Source: Archaeoglobaceae archaeon (GTDB lineage: Archaea; Halobacteriota; Archaeoglobi; Archaeoglobales; Archaeoglobaceae). Taken from it: a DNA stretch of 43,208 nt. A program made the position numbers and the translations under genes. This document shows, in pieces, positions 1 to 7,667 of the stretch (position 1 is the stretch's first letter; each line of letters opens with the position of its first letter). The notes below the pieces were generated by a model, which worked only from the letters and a program-made list of their open reading frames with translations, was not told where the DNA came from and searched no databases. The stretch is taken from assembly GCA_026986375.1 (NCBI GenBank), contig JALSOQ010000012.1, positions 1 through 43,208 on the forward strand, read 5' to 3'.

Positions 1-11
1 GAGAACCCTCA

Positions 12-1316
12 TCAGAACCCTAACTTCGGCAACTTGAAGGGCAACCTTCCCTTCTCAAGCTTCTTCATCTTCTTCATCACGTTCTTCATCGTCTTGTAAT
101 ACTTCAGTAACTCCTTAACGTCCTGCAGAGTCGTTCCGCTACCTATCGCTATCCTCCTTATTCGCGAGGAGTCTATTATCTTCGGATTCAGAAGCTCCTC
201 CTCCGTCATCGAATCCATTATAACCTTGAACTTCTTCATCTTCTCCTGAGTCATCTCCATTACGTTCTCGTCCACCTTAAATGCTCCGAAGGGTAGGAGC
301 TCGAATATCTTGCTTATCGGCCCCATCTTCTGCATAGCCTCTATCTGCTTGTATATGTCCTTGAGCGTGAAAGTTCCCTTCAGGAACTTCTCGGGATCCA
401 GCTCCTCCTCCTTCGTAACCCTCTCTATCTTCTCTATCAGAGCCCTTATATCCCCCATTCCGAGCAGACGGGAAACGAATCCAGCCGGATCGAACCTCTC
501 GAAATCTTCGACCTTCTCTCCCGTTCCTATGAAAGCTATCGGAATACCTATCTCCCTCGCGGCCGAAAGAGCACCTCCTCCCTTGGCCGTTCCGTCGAAC
601 TTCGTTATTATTATGCCGTCGATTCCTATGGCCTCGTGGAAAGCCTTCGCCTGCTTGCTCGCGAGCTGACCTATTGCAGCGTCGAGCACGAGCAACTTGT
701 AATCCGGATTGGCAACTTTCGCTATCTCTATCATCTCGTCTATGAGCTCCCTCTCCAAAGCGTGCCTTCCGGCGGTATCTATTATTATCATGTCGTAATC
801 CCTGAGCTTCTTCAAAGCATTCTCTACAATCTTTACCGCATCCTTGTTGTCCTTCTCTCCGTAAAACGCTATCTTGTAGGATTCCGCCAACTGCTTAAGC
901 TGTTCGTAGGCTGCCGGCCTCCAAGTGTCCGCACACACAACAGCGGTCCTAAGACCCTTGTCCTTGAAGAACTTCGCGAGCTTAGCTGCGGTAGTAGTCT
1001 TACCGCTCCCCTGCAAACCGACGAGCATTATCTTCGATTTTTTCAGAGGTATTTCGAGCCCCTCTCCAACACCCCTGAGGAGTTCCTCGTAAACTATCTT
1101 TATGACGTGCTCTTTGGGATTCATTCCCTCCAAAACCTCCTCTCTCAAAGCCCTCTTCTTTATCGCATCCGTGATTTCCTTAACGTGCCTAACGTTAACG
1201 TCAGCCTTAATAAGAGCCCTCTGAATGTCCCTAACTATCTCTTCCACGAGCTTTCTATCTATCGAAGATGAGCGCGTGATCTTCCTAACTACGTCCTTGA
1301 GAGCCTCCAAAGACAT
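12..1316 (-). CDS. srp54: Signal recognition particle 54 kDa protein (SRP54)
   Basis: This is the GTPase of the signal recognition particle. It binds signal sequences and 7S RNA and delivers ribosomes to the FtsY receptor at the membrane. The 434-residue protein has the helical N domain (about 1-90), the G domain with Walker A GLQGSGKTT (100-108), DTAGR (180-184) and TKFDG (238-242), and a methionine-rich M domain from about residue 300. The length is close to the usual 430-450, so it looks complete. A TATA-like box (gttatatc on the coding strand, near 1338-1347) lies about 25 bases upstream of the ATG and no Shine-Dalgarno is visible, so the transcript is probably leaderless. The family assignment is secure from the motifs. 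Confidence 0.97.
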   Translation of the reverse strand: MSLEALKDVVRKITRSSSIDRKLVEEIVRDIQRALIKADVNVRHVKEITDAIKKRALREEVLEGMNPKEHVIKIVYEELLRGVGEGLEIPLKKSKIMLVGLQGSGKTTTAAKLAKFFKDKGLRTAVVCADTWRPAAYEQLKQLAESYKIAFYGEKDNKDAVKIVENALKKLRDYDMIIIDTAGRHALERELIDEMIEIAKVANPDYKLLVLDAAIGQLASKQAKAFHEAIGIDGIIITKFDGTAKGGGALSAAREIGIPIAFIGTGEKVEDFERFDPAGFVSRLLGMGDIRALIEKIERVTKEEELDPEKFLKGTFTLKDIYKQIEAMQKMGPISKIFELLPFGAFKVDENVMEMTQEKMKKFKVIMDSMTEEELLNPKIIDSSRIRRIAIGSGTTLQDVKELLKYYKTMKNVMKKMKKLEKGRLPFKLPKLGF

Positions 1317-1380
1317 ACGGATCTATCCCATTCGAAAAGATATAACGGTTGCGGAAATTAATAAACAAGTAAAGGATCGC

Positions 1381-1819
1381 ATGTAGTATAGAATCCTGTG
1401 TAGGCCGAGCTACAGTCTCCTCGAACTTAAGCTGGAGGACGGTGAGGAAGTTCTGGCAGAAGCTGGAGCGATGGTGTATATGAGAAACGTCGAACTGAAA
1501 GATGAGGGGAGGGATTTTCGGGGGTCTCAAAAGGGCTTTGCTGGGCGGGAAAACGTTCTTCGTCAACAGATACGTTGCGAGGGGTGTGGGTTTGCTCGGT
1601 TTGGCTCCGAAGTTCAACGGCGACATAGTTCACATACCCCTCGAAGGCAGGTTATTCGCCCAAAGCGGAGCGTTCTTAGCTTCCACACCGGATGTGGAAA
1701 TAGACACGAAGTGGGGTGGAACGAAGACTTTTTTGCCGGAGAAGGACTGTTTCTGCTGAAAGACGAGATCCGTGGGAGAATACGTGGGCTGGATAGCCTC
1801 GCTCATGCCGAAGAGTTAA
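1381..1819 (+). pseudogene. Decayed AIM24/TIGR00266-family protein gene
   Basis: Read across frames, this stretch spells an AIM24-like (DUF124/TIGR00266) protein, but it cannot be translated as one. The ATG at 1381 is followed at once by TAG. In that frame the segment up to about 1500 encodes LEDGEEVLAEAGAMVYM. The reading then moves one frame to GGIFGGLKRALLGG and AQSGAFLASTPDVEIDTK. At the T6 run at 1729-1734 it returns to the first frame for FFAGEGLFLLK. The C-terminal piece YVGWIASLMPKS ends at the TAA at 1817-1819, in the second frame again, and the stretch between GLFLLK and this piece is much shorter than in intact relatives. A TATA-like attaataaac lies about 25 bases before the ATG. 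There are at least four lesions, so this is decay and not one sequencing error. The function of the family is poorly known. Confidence 0.85.
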
Positions 1820-2280
1820 AGCTCCCTAACCATCCTCAGCCACCTTCCCCAGATTCCGGCCTCCTTAAATCCGAACCTCTCGTAGAACTTTTTCGCCCTG
1901 ACGTTGCCGACGCCAACCCACAGTCCGGCCATTCTCCTTCCCCTTCTTTTCGCGTAATCCAAGGCCTTCGATAAAAGGGCGGAACCTACTCCCTTCCCCT
2001 GCCACTCCGGATGGACGAAGATCTCGTGGATCTCCCCCATCTCCTCGTTTTCGTAAAAGCTGACCCAGTTGGTATCGCATGCCACGAAACCCACCGGCTT
2101 TCCATCGATTTCCGCGACGAAAAAGCCATCCCTATCTCTGTTCATCAACCACCTGAAGTAGTGCTTTATGTCCCTCGTGCTCGTGTAGGCGTATTCCTCC
2201 AATCCCCTATACGCCAGCCTGTATATATCGACGAACGATTTTAAATCGTCGTTAGTAACGTTCCTGATCTTAAGTCGCAC
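1816..2280 (-). CDS. GNAT-family N-acetyltransferase
   Basis: This 154-residue protein is a GCN5-related N-acetyltransferase, which transfers the acetyl group of acetyl-CoA to an amine. The acetyl-CoA pyrophosphate loop (motif A, QGKGVGS at 94-100) follows a strand reading IHEIFVHPEW, and the C-terminal FYERFGF motif is typical of RimI-like members. The length is normal for a single-domain GNAT. The substrate cannot be told from sequence; protein N-termini or small amines are both possible. Its stop overlaps by a few bases the last codons of the convergent AIM24-family pseudogene. It is divergent from the M20 deacylase across a T-rich gap of about 40 bases. Confidence 0.88.
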   Translation of the reverse strand: MRLKIRNVTNDDLKSFVDIYRLAYRGLEEYAYTSTRDIKHYFRWLMNRDRDGFFVAEIDGKPVGFVACDTNWVSFYENEEMGEIHEIFVHPEWQGKGVGSALLSKALDYAKRRGRRMAGLWVGVGNVRAKKFYERFGFKEAGIWGRWLRMVREL

Positions 2281-2321
2281 ACGGATAATTTTTTATTGTT
2301 TGTTTTTAAAATTTAGCGCTG

Positions 2322-3308
2322 ATGGAAGTTCTCGAACTTCTGAGGGATTTGGTAGAAATCCCATCTCCTTCCGGTAAAGAGGGTAAATTGGTCGAATACT
2401 TGATAAATCTGCTCGAAGAGGTAGGATATTCCCCAATTCTGCTCGAAAAGGAAGGAATAAAGGATATTATCGTTAATCCTTCGGACATCTGGATAGTAAC
2501 CCACCTCGACACAGTTCCGGTCAAAAGAAAATTCGAGTTCGACGGAACCTACGCTTACGGAACAGGAGTCTGCGACACGAAGGGTAGCATTACGGCTATC
2601 CTTTTGGCGCTGGAAGAGATAGACGAACTGAAGTTCGGAGTGGCTTTGCTTTCCGATGAGGAGGAAGGAGGTATGGGTTCGAGGATTTTCGTCGAGGAAT
2701 TCGGAAAGGCTAAGGCGATAGTCATGGAGCCCACTTCTCTTAGAATAGCGAACGTCCACTACGGATCCCTCGAAATCCTCGCGAAGTTTAAGGGAATTCC
2801 CGCACATGGCGCCATGGTGGAATACGGAAAGAACGCCATAGATCTCGCAATAAATTCGATTTTTAGGGTTAGAGAGAACTTGAAAGGCGTGAAGTTCCTC
2901 GTTCAGGAGATTAGAGGTGGGGGAGAAGAATACGTCGTTCCGGAGGAGTGCACAGTTAGGATGGACTTCGTTTTTCCTCCCGAGACAACCCTTTCCGAAG
3001 TGAAGTCAAAAGTCCTCGGAATTCTGAAGGATGCCGAGGTTGAAATTTTGGAGGAGAGCGAGGGGTTCGTCAGCGGGGAAATCGCAAGCTTGCTCGAAGA
3101 TGCAGTCAGAACGGCCGGGTTGAAAGTGGAGCACGCGGAGATGCACTCTTGGACGGATGCGGTAAATTTGAAGAACGCTGGATGGGATGTAGTCGTTTTT
3201 GGCCCGGGAGAACTGCAGTTCTGCCATACGGAAATGGAAAGGATAGATCCAAAAGAAATATTTAAGGCTAAGGATGTTCTCGTCTCTCTCAACGACTTAA
3301 TCACTTAG
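2322..3308 (+). CDS. M20-family deacylase (ArgE/LysK/DapE type)
   Basis: This 328-residue protein is a two-zinc amidohydrolase of peptidase family M20. All expected metal ligands are visible: THLDTVP (H61, D63), GVCDTKG (D85), the EE pair in SDEEEGG (E113/E114), MEPT (E136) and the C-terminal FCHTEMERI (H302). The dimerisation domain insert with [14 protein letters not shown] is also present. Members of this size remove acetyl groups from acetyl-ornithine or acetyl-lysine, or succinyl groups from succinyl-diaminopimelate. The substrate is undecided because no arginine or lysine pathway gene is adjacent. An AT-rich tract (tttttaaaattt) just upstream is the likely promoter. The end overlaps the convergent adenylate kinase gene by 8 bases. 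Confidence 0.85.
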   Translation: MEVLELLRDLVEIPSPSGKEGKLVEYLINLLEEVGYSPILLEKEGIKDIIVNPSDIWIVTHLDTVPVKRKFEFDGTYAYGTGVCDTKGSITAILLALEEIDELKFGVALLSDEEEGGMGSRIFVEEFGKAKAIVMEPTSLRIANVHYGSLEILAKFKGIPAHGAMVEYGKNAIDLAINSIFRVRENLKGVKFLVQEIRGGGEEYVVPEECTVRMDFVFPPETTLSEVKSKVLGILKDAEVEILEESEGFVSGEIASLLEDAVRTAGLKVEHAEMHSWTDAVNLKNAGWDVVVFGPGELQFCHTEMERIDPKEIFKAKDVLVSLNDLIT

Positions 3309-3954
3309 CGAACTTCTGCAGAATCGCGTCGATTTGCTCCCAGACCTCGTCTATGCTCTTCGTCCCGTCCACTCTGTATAATATACCCTTCTTTTCGTAG
3401 TATTCTATGAGAGGTGCGGTGTTCTCCATGTATACCTTATATCTCTGCCTAACCGTCTCCTCCTTATCGTCGTCCCTCTGGTAGAGCTCTCCTCCACATT
3501 TATCGCACTTGTTCGGCTCCTTTGGAGGGGCATATATTAGGTGATACACCGCTCCACACTTCCTGCACGTCCTCCTGTTCACTATTCTCTTCACTATTTC
3601 CTCTTCTGGGACATCAATGTATATCACCGCATCCAAGTTCTTTCCGAGCTCCTTAAGCATCTCGTCCAAAGCTTCTGCCTGCTTCAAAGTCCTCGGAAAT
3701 CCGTCCAGAAGAAATCCATTTTCGCAATCCGGCTGTTGCAACCTCTCCTTTACTATCCCTATAACTATTTCGTCTGGAACGAGCTCACCTCTGTCCATAT
3801 ACTCCTTCGCCTTCTTTCCGAGTTCCGTTCCCTTAGCGACAGCTTCTCTTAGGATATCTCCCGTAGCTATGTGGGGAATTCCGTATTTTTCCACTATCCT
3901 CTTCGCCTGAGTTCCCTTTCCCGCTCCGGGTGGACCCAACAGAACTATGTTCAT
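3301..3954 (-). CDS. adk: Adenylate kinase with zinc-binding lid
   Basis: Catalyses ATP + AMP = 2 ADP in the cytoplasm. The 217-residue reading has the P-loop GPPGAGKGT (7-15), the AMP-binding region [22 protein letters not shown], and a LID domain with four cysteines (C130, C133, C150, C153) that should hold zinc. The frame stays open for 26 more codons upstream, but [10 protein letters not shown] is the expected N-terminus. A TATA-like tract (tttaaaac on the coding strand) lies about 25 bases before this ATG, which supports a leaderless start here. The gene is divergent from the DUF483-type gene across a symmetrical promoter. Confidence 0.96.
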   Translation of the reverse strand: MNIVLLGPPGAGKGTQAKRIVEKYGIPHIATGDILREAVAKGTELGKKAKEYMDRGELVPDEIVIGIVKERLQQPDCENGFLLDGFPRTLKQAEALDEMLKELGKNLDAVIYIDVPEEEIVKRIVNRRTCRKCGAVYHLIYAPPKEPNKCDKCGGELYQRDDDKEETVRQRYKVYMENTAPLIEYYEKKGILYRVDGTKSIDEVWEQIDAILQKFAK

Positions 3955-4006
3955 GATTCGGATTTTCGATAAAAAAGTTTTAAACCTTTTGATTTTATTC
4001 CGAATC
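3955..4006. promoter_or_regulatory. Divergent promoter with mirrored TCCGAATC elements
   Basis: The 52 bases between the adenylate kinase ATG (3954) and the GTG at 4007 begin with GATTCGGA (3955-3962) and end with TCCGAATC (3999-4006). These are perfect 8-base inverted arms. Read in either direction, TCCGAATC directly abuts a start codon. The AT-rich centre (aaaaaagttttaaacctttt) can supply a TATA box for both genes. The arrangement supports leaderless transcripts and GTG 4007 as the start of the rightward gene. A regulator binding the arms is possible but not shown. Confidence 0.5.
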
Positions 4007-4909
4007 GTGCTCGTAAATCCCTCCTTTCGCATAGAACTCGAAAGGATAAAGACGGGTGTAACGGAGTGTGCGATGCCGTCTCACGACTTCGGATTTCTTT
4101 CCGAATACACGGATCTAACTCTAACGAACCCCTTACTCGCTAAAAAGCTTGCAGAATCCGATTTAAAGAAAACAAAGGAATATATTTTCGCGAAAAAGCT
4201 CGATCTCGAATTGGTTGTAGCCCCGACGCTTTCCGGCAGAGTGGTTCCTCTTCATTTATCTCCCGATATTATCGTTTACGTTTGCAGATCGGACAGGAAG
4301 AAGGTAGTGGAGAAAAAAGCCGAAAAGATGTTCAGACTTGAGTTGAGGGCTTTGAGGAAAGAATCGTTGAAGGACTGGCTAAAAATTTTTGAAATTGAGG
4401 GTAGAATGCTCGGTTATCCCGAATGTTGCATCGAAAAGTTCGTTAAGTTAAAGGAAAAGAGCTTTTACGGCGAATCCGTCCCTCCAGAAACCGCAGTTAT
4501 AATCCAATGTTTGGAACAAGACTTTTTCGAAGTCCTGAGGTTTTTCAGGAATCCTTCCGAAATACCTGAGCAGTATTTCGCCTTCTTTACCTCCAACTTC
4601 TATCCTTGCGATGTAAACTGCCGAAGGGCGATTTCAATTGGAATTACCGTTAAAGAGCATTTGGATGAAAGATTGGGAAGAATTTACGAACGTAAGCTCG
4701 TTTTAAACGTCTTGAATCTCCTCGTTTCGGCATACAACGCATACCTGCTCGTTAAAGAAAGAGGAGCAAGGACGGAGTTCGGAAAGATGGTTAGTGGATA
4801 TTTCGAAAGTTTGCCGTCTGAAGATTTGAAGATGATCTCCTACTTGGCCAGAAGGCTGAGTTCCGACGGAATAAAATTCGAAAACGAATACCTACTTCGT
4901 TTTGATTAG
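4007..4909 (+). CDS. DUF483-type conserved archaeal protein
   Basis: This 300-residue protein is of unknown function. It is soluble and rich in charged residues. A central motif, [17 protein letters not shown], with adjacent cysteines in PECC, resembles the archaeal DUF483 family as I remember it. Two further cysteines occur in the [12 protein letters not shown] segment, so metal or Fe-S binding is possible. The frame is open to an ATG at 3947, but that would overlap the divergent adenylate kinase start. The GTG at 4007 sits about 25 bases after the shared TATA tract and is preceded by the same eight bases as the adk ATG. A later ATG at 4073 is another candidate. The stop overlaps the convergent glycosyltransferase gene by 18 bases. 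Confidence 0.6.
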   Translation: MLVNPSFRIELERIKTGVTECAMPSHDFGFLSEYTDLTLTNPLLAKKLAESDLKKTKEYIFAKKLDLELVVAPTLSGRVVPLHLSPDIIVYVCRSDRKKVVEKKAEKMFRLELRALRKESLKDWLKIFEIEGRMLGYPECCIEKFVKLKEKSFYGESVPPETAVIIQCLEQDFFEVLRFFRNPSEIPEQYFAFFTSNFYPCDVNCRRAISIGITVKEHLDERLGRIYERKLVLNVLNLLVSAYNAYLLVKERGARTEFGKMVSGYFESLPSEDLKMISYLARRLSSDGIKFENEYLLRFD

Positions 4910-6292
4910 AACCATGTAGTAGAACGGTCTTATCTCGTATCTTCCGAGCACCTTTCCATTCACAAGACCGATCGACCTCTCCGAAGTCACGACGTATTCG
5001 AAACCGTTCACGTTGCCTTTACTCATGAATGGGATTGGGTAGTGCCTTAGATACCATGGTAAAGGCCAGTAATCGTTGCTCGGTTCGAAAACGACGATGC
5101 TGTGGTTGTGCTTGTAAAGGTATATTATCCTTTTCGCGAGCTCGACCGCGGAGGGCTGAACCTGTATGTATATCAGCATCTGATTGACCGCATCGTTGTA
5201 ATCTATGTATGTGACGTAGAAAGACGTGTATATCGTTGCTATAGCGAGAATCGCCAGAATAACCCTGAAGACCCTGAAGTTCTTAAATCTGATCCTTTCG
5301 TCGAGCTCTTCGACGTAGAGACTTCCAAAGAGCGCAATAGGGGTTACGATATGAACAATCAGCCAAGGAACTTTGTGGGACAGAACGTGATAAGCTATCA
5401 GCGTCATAACTGTCCAATATGCAACGAATTTCTCGAAATCGCTTGCCTTGCCACTTCTAATCCTCTCTACGAATTCGGGAACGGAAACTATGGCCAGAAA
5501 GAGTGGAAGGAACTCGTATGAGATTAGCATGAGCGAGTAGTAGTATATCGGTTTCCAGTGATCTCTGATTTCGTGCATCTTTATCCAGTATTCGACCGCT
5601 CCTACCGTTGCCCTTTCGAGACCGCTCCAATCGGAGAATCCAGCGGTGTATAGGAAGGTGAAAATCGTTACGAAAATCAACGTGGATACACAGACGATTC
5701 TGAGGTTTTTTAGATCAAACCCCTTGAAACCGAACCCCTTAAAGAAACGTTTCAACAATACGTAGCTCAGAAATATTGCTAAATATATGTATGCGTTCTC
5801 CTTCGAGCACAGCATTATCGTGAATGCGAGGACGCCCAGATACACGAACCTCTCCTTCTTGCATTCCAGATACCTGAAGTATGAGTATATCACGACGAGA
5901 AAGCACGCCAGAACGATTATGTCGTTTCGAAGGTAACGTGAGTAGTAGAGGATCGACGGAGAAAACAGCATTATGAATGTGAAAAGCAGAGCTCCCTTTC
6001 CTATCCACCTCCTAAACTCGAAAGCCACTATTATCGCTATTAGACTGAATATCACGGGTAGGAGTCTCGCGGTGAATTCTGAATCGCCGAATACCGCAAA
6101 AAGTCCTGCCGTAGCGAAATACAGAAACGGGCCGTGGAAAGCTGGATCGTATCTGTATGAGTGATCTTTGAGAAGAACGTAGCTCAGATAAGCGTGGATT
6201 GACTCGTCATGATCCATTGGTCTCGCGGTGAGCATGAAGAAGCGCGTCGCAATGGCTATTATAAGTATGACCAGCAGTAACTTCCTCGACAT
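4892..6292 (-). CDS. Agl23/TIGR03663-type multispanning membrane glycosyltransferase-like protein
   Basis: This 466-residue integral membrane protein matches the TIGR03663 family (flippase-associated Agl23 group, related to GT-C mannosyltransferases). After a short N-terminal anchor it has the acidic luminal motif PMDHDESIHAYL (about 25-36), expected for the GT-C catalytic loop. About ten hydrophobic helices and a small hydrophilic C-terminal domain follow. Such proteins are thought to act in assembling lipid-linked or protein-linked glycans of archaeal surface proteins. The TATA-like tctaaatatatc about 27 bases before the ATG suggests a leaderless transcript. No other glycosylation gene is adjacent, so the exact step is unknown. 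Confidence 0.75.
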   Translation of the reverse strand: MSRKLLLVILIIAIATRFFMLTARPMDHDESIHAYLSYVLLKDHSYRYDPAFHGPFLYFATAGLFAVFGDSEFTARLLPVIFSLIAIIVAFEFRRWIGKGALLFTFIMLFSPSILYYSRYLRNDIIVLACFLVVIYSYFRYLECKKERFVYLGVLAFTIMLCSKENAYIYLAIFLSYVLLKRFFKGFGFKGFDLKNLRIVCVSTLIFVTIFTFLYTAGFSDWSGLERATVGAVEYWIKMHEIRDHWKPIYYYSLMLISYEFLPLFLAIVSVPEFVERIRSGKASDFEKFVAYWTVMTLIAYHVLSHKVPWLIVHIVTPIALFGSLYVEELDERIRFKNFRVFRVILAILAIATIYTSFYVTYIDYNDAVNQMLIYIQVQPSAVELAKRIIYLYKHNHSIVVFEPSNDYWPLPWYLRHYPIPFMSKGNVNGFEYVVTSERSIGLVNGKVLGRYEIRPFYYMVLIKTK

Positions 6293-6330
6293 CCCGGCAG
6301 AATAAGTTCGCGGGATATATTTAGATACCG

Positions 6331-6391
6331 GTATCAGCTACCCCAGGCCTCGTCATCGCGAACGCTCCGCTATCCCCAGCTTCATCATTTA
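6331..6391 (-). ncRNA. Putative C/D box guide RNA 1
   Basis: On the minus strand the order is: C box ATGATGA (6388-6382), 12-base guide AGCTGGGGATAG (6381-6370), D' box CGGA (6369-6366, imperfect), 7-base spacer, C' box GCGATGA (6359-6353, one mismatch), guide region of 15 bases ending GGCCTGGGGTAG (6352-6338), D box CTGA (6337-6334). The 55 bases from C to D fit archaeal sRNAs that guide 2'-O-methylation with fibrillarin, Nop5 and L7Ae. A TATA-like element (TTTTATTTCG, within 6405-6418) is placed to start transcription near 6390. Targets were not identified. Confidence 0.72.
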
Positions 6392-6404
6392 GTAACTTCG
6401 ATGT

Positions 6405-6418
6405 TATTCGAAATAAAA
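6405..6418 (-). promoter_or_regulatory. Promoter element of guide RNA 1
   Basis: The coding-strand sequence TTTTATTTCGAATA is centred about 25 bases upstream of the C box of guide RNA 1, as expected for an archaeal TATA box. The identical 14 bases recur at 17495-17508 before the TPR membrane protein gene, at the matching distance from its ATG. Confidence 0.5.
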
Positions 6419-6423
6419 GTTTA

Positions 6424-6478
6424 GGGTCAGACCTGCCCAGTTTCATCACTTTTCAGTTCCCGTAAGGGTCATCATCCT
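6424..6478 (-). ncRNA. Canonical C/D box guide RNA 2
   Basis: On the minus strand every box is perfect: C box ATGATGA (6475-6469), 12-base guide CCCTTACGGGAA (6468-6457), D' box CTGA (6456-6453), spacer AAA, C' box GTGATGA (6449-6443), 12-base guide AACTGGGCAGGT (6442-6431), D box CTGA (6430-6427). The 49-base C-to-D span and two 12-base guides are exactly the archaeal dual-guide sRNA format. A TATA-like ttttatcc (near 6500-6507) is correctly spaced upstream. By the D-plus-five rule the D guide would direct methylation of the G in a target reading ACCUG. The complement ACCUGCCCAGU resembles a domain IV region of 23S rRNA as I remember it, which was not checked. Confidence 0.87.
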
Positions 6479-6516
6479 ATCAAAAATTGATGTTTTGAGG
6501 ATAAAAGGGTAGTGCT

Positions 6517-7257
6517 CTAAGACCTCAACGCCGAAGCTATCACCACACCAACTGCAAGGAAGCATAAAACAACCACGAATTCGCCCGAAATAAAGCCTAC
6601 GTTGTAGAACAGAACGGATACGAAAACTAAGAAAAGCATAGCCTGTGTAATCATTAAAATCTTCCGCGAACGGACGGAGGGAAACCTAAGAAGCAAAGGC
6701 TCCTTTTCGGCCAAAAACGTCAGAAGTAGTATTAACGACATCAAAGATACAGGAACTGCTATGGATCCCAAGGGCTTGGAAACGAAATTGTCCGGTTTTC
6801 CGTATAGATCGAAGTGTATGGCCATTTTCTCCGGAAGCTCCTTCCATAGAATAGCCACCAACGCTAAGTAAAGTAGGATTAGGGCGATTTCAACTATAAG
6901 AACTCTATTCGAACCGAACTCCATCGGCTCCGCTCTTCCGACGGGAGTTGAGAGATCTTCGATCTCGTATTCCCTTTTGGCAATCCTATACGTCAGAACG
7001 GCCATCGTCGCAACGCAACACAGAAATACGGCCAAAATTACCGACTTCGGAAAGTCGAGAAGGTAGAGCGTCAGCATGAGAAGTCCTGAAATTAGGCTGA
7101 AAGCTCCGGCGAACGTGTTCGCCCTCTTCCAAGCCCTTTTTGACAGATAGGTGTATCCGAACCTGACCCCGACGAATGGGTTAGGTCTGTTCCTTACGGC
7201 GAGGGTCATCAGCCCCGTCAACAGCATGAGGACGGAAAGAAACAACCTCTCATCCAT
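6517..7257 (-). CDS. SdpI-like / DUF1648 membrane protein
   Basis: This 246-residue protein has about eight membrane helices. Near the N-terminus NPFVGVRFGYTYLSKRAWKR matches the SdpI signature loop, and a later loop, LPEKMAIHFDLYGKPDNF, matches DUF1648. In Bacillus, SdpI gives immunity to the toxic peptide SdpC and sequesters its repressor. The archaeal relatives have no known role. An upstream GTG is possible, but GGAGGTG (7264-7270) ends six bases before the ATG at 7257, and this ATG overlaps the padR stop as ATGGATGA. The gene is therefore translationally coupled to the regulator. Confidence 0.8.
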   Translation of the reverse strand: MDERLFLSVLMLLTGLMTLAVRNRPNPFVGVRFGYTYLSKRAWKRANTFAGAFSLISGLLMLTLYLLDFPKSVILAVFLCCVATMAVLTYRIAKREYEIEDLSTPVGRAEPMEFGSNRVLIVEIALILLYLALVAILWKELPEKMAIHFDLYGKPDNFVSKPLGSIAVPVSLMSLILLLTFLAEKEPLLLRFPSVRSRKILMITQAMLFLVFVSVLFYNVGFISGEFVVVLCFLAVGVVIASALRS

Positions 7258-7585
7258 TCCCGACACCTCCCAAAACCCTCAAAATTCTATCCACTTCCGC
7301 TTTAAGCTCCTTCAAAACTTCTCTACCCAAGTCGGTCAGCCTGTAACACTTCCTTGGCCTCCTCTCCATCACCCAGAAGCTCTCTATTAACCCGAGTCTC
7401 TCAAGACTCTTGAGCATGTCATACAGCGCCCCCTCGCTCGGAGCGAAATCCAACCTCTCCAGCTTCTTCCTTATGATATACCCATGCATTTCCCCACTTT
7501 CGAGCATTGAAAGTATCAGATACGAGTAAATTCCCGACCTCATCTCCTTCCTCAGCTTGTTCAAAGCCCTCTCAACATCGACCAT
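7250..7585 (-). CDS. PadR-family transcriptional regulator
   Basis: This 111-residue winged-helix protein has the PadR fold: an N-terminal helix pair with YLILSMLESGEMHGYIIRKK (about 21-40), the recognition helix region EGALYDMLKSLERLGLIES, and the wing MERRPRKCYRLTDLGREVL. PadR proteins usually repress genes for membrane or detoxification proteins and often their own gene, and are released by a ligand or signal. It is the first gene of a two-gene unit with the SdpI-like membrane protein. A 7-base inverted repeat overlaps its start codon, which suggests autorepression. The TATA-like cttaaatacc on the coding strand (7614-7623) precedes it. Confidence 0.9.
   Translation of the reverse strand: MVDVERALNKLRKEMRSGIYSYLILSMLESGEMHGYIIRKKLERLDFAPSEGALYDMLKSLERLGLIESFWVMERRPRKCYRLTDLGREVLKELKAEVDRILRVLGGVGNG
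7264..7270 (-). promoter_or_regulatory. Ribosome binding site fixing the SdpI-like start
   Basis: GGAGGTG on the minus strand lies six bases before the ATG at 7257. It lies inside the end of the padR gene and excludes the upstream GTG, which is part of the site itself. Confidence 0.7.
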
Positions 7586-7604
7586 ACATCGGACTGAGAT
7601 GTAT
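7584..7604. promoter_or_regulatory. Palindromic putative PadR operator
   Basis: The arms ATACATC (7584-7590) and GATGTAT (7598-7604) form a perfect inverted repeat with a seven-base spacer. The repeat begins at the padR start codon and covers the expected transcription start, about 25 bases from the TATA-like tract at 7614-7623. Known PadR boxes have the same ATGT/ACAT core. A repressor bound here would block padR-sdpI transcription. It could also affect the divergent rhomboid operon, whose own promoter lies about 40 bases away. Confidence 0.6.
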
Positions 7605-7667
7605 CGAAGTGAAAGGTATTTAAGTTTAACGCAAACAAATAAATATTTCGAATTGAAATCTATCTTG

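Noticed and set aside
1384-1386. TAG after the ATG as a pyrrolysine codon or recoding site
   Set aside because: The gene also has two frame changes and a deletion, so the stop is one lesion of a pseudogene and not recoding.
3955-4032. N-terminal extension of adenylate kinase by 26 residues
   Set aside because: The extension crosses the divergent promoter and the conserved protein starts at [10 protein letters not shown].
7557-7667. Longer rhomboid start inside the padR gene
   Set aside because: The zinc finger starts immediately after GTG 7668 and a TATA box lies between the two positions.
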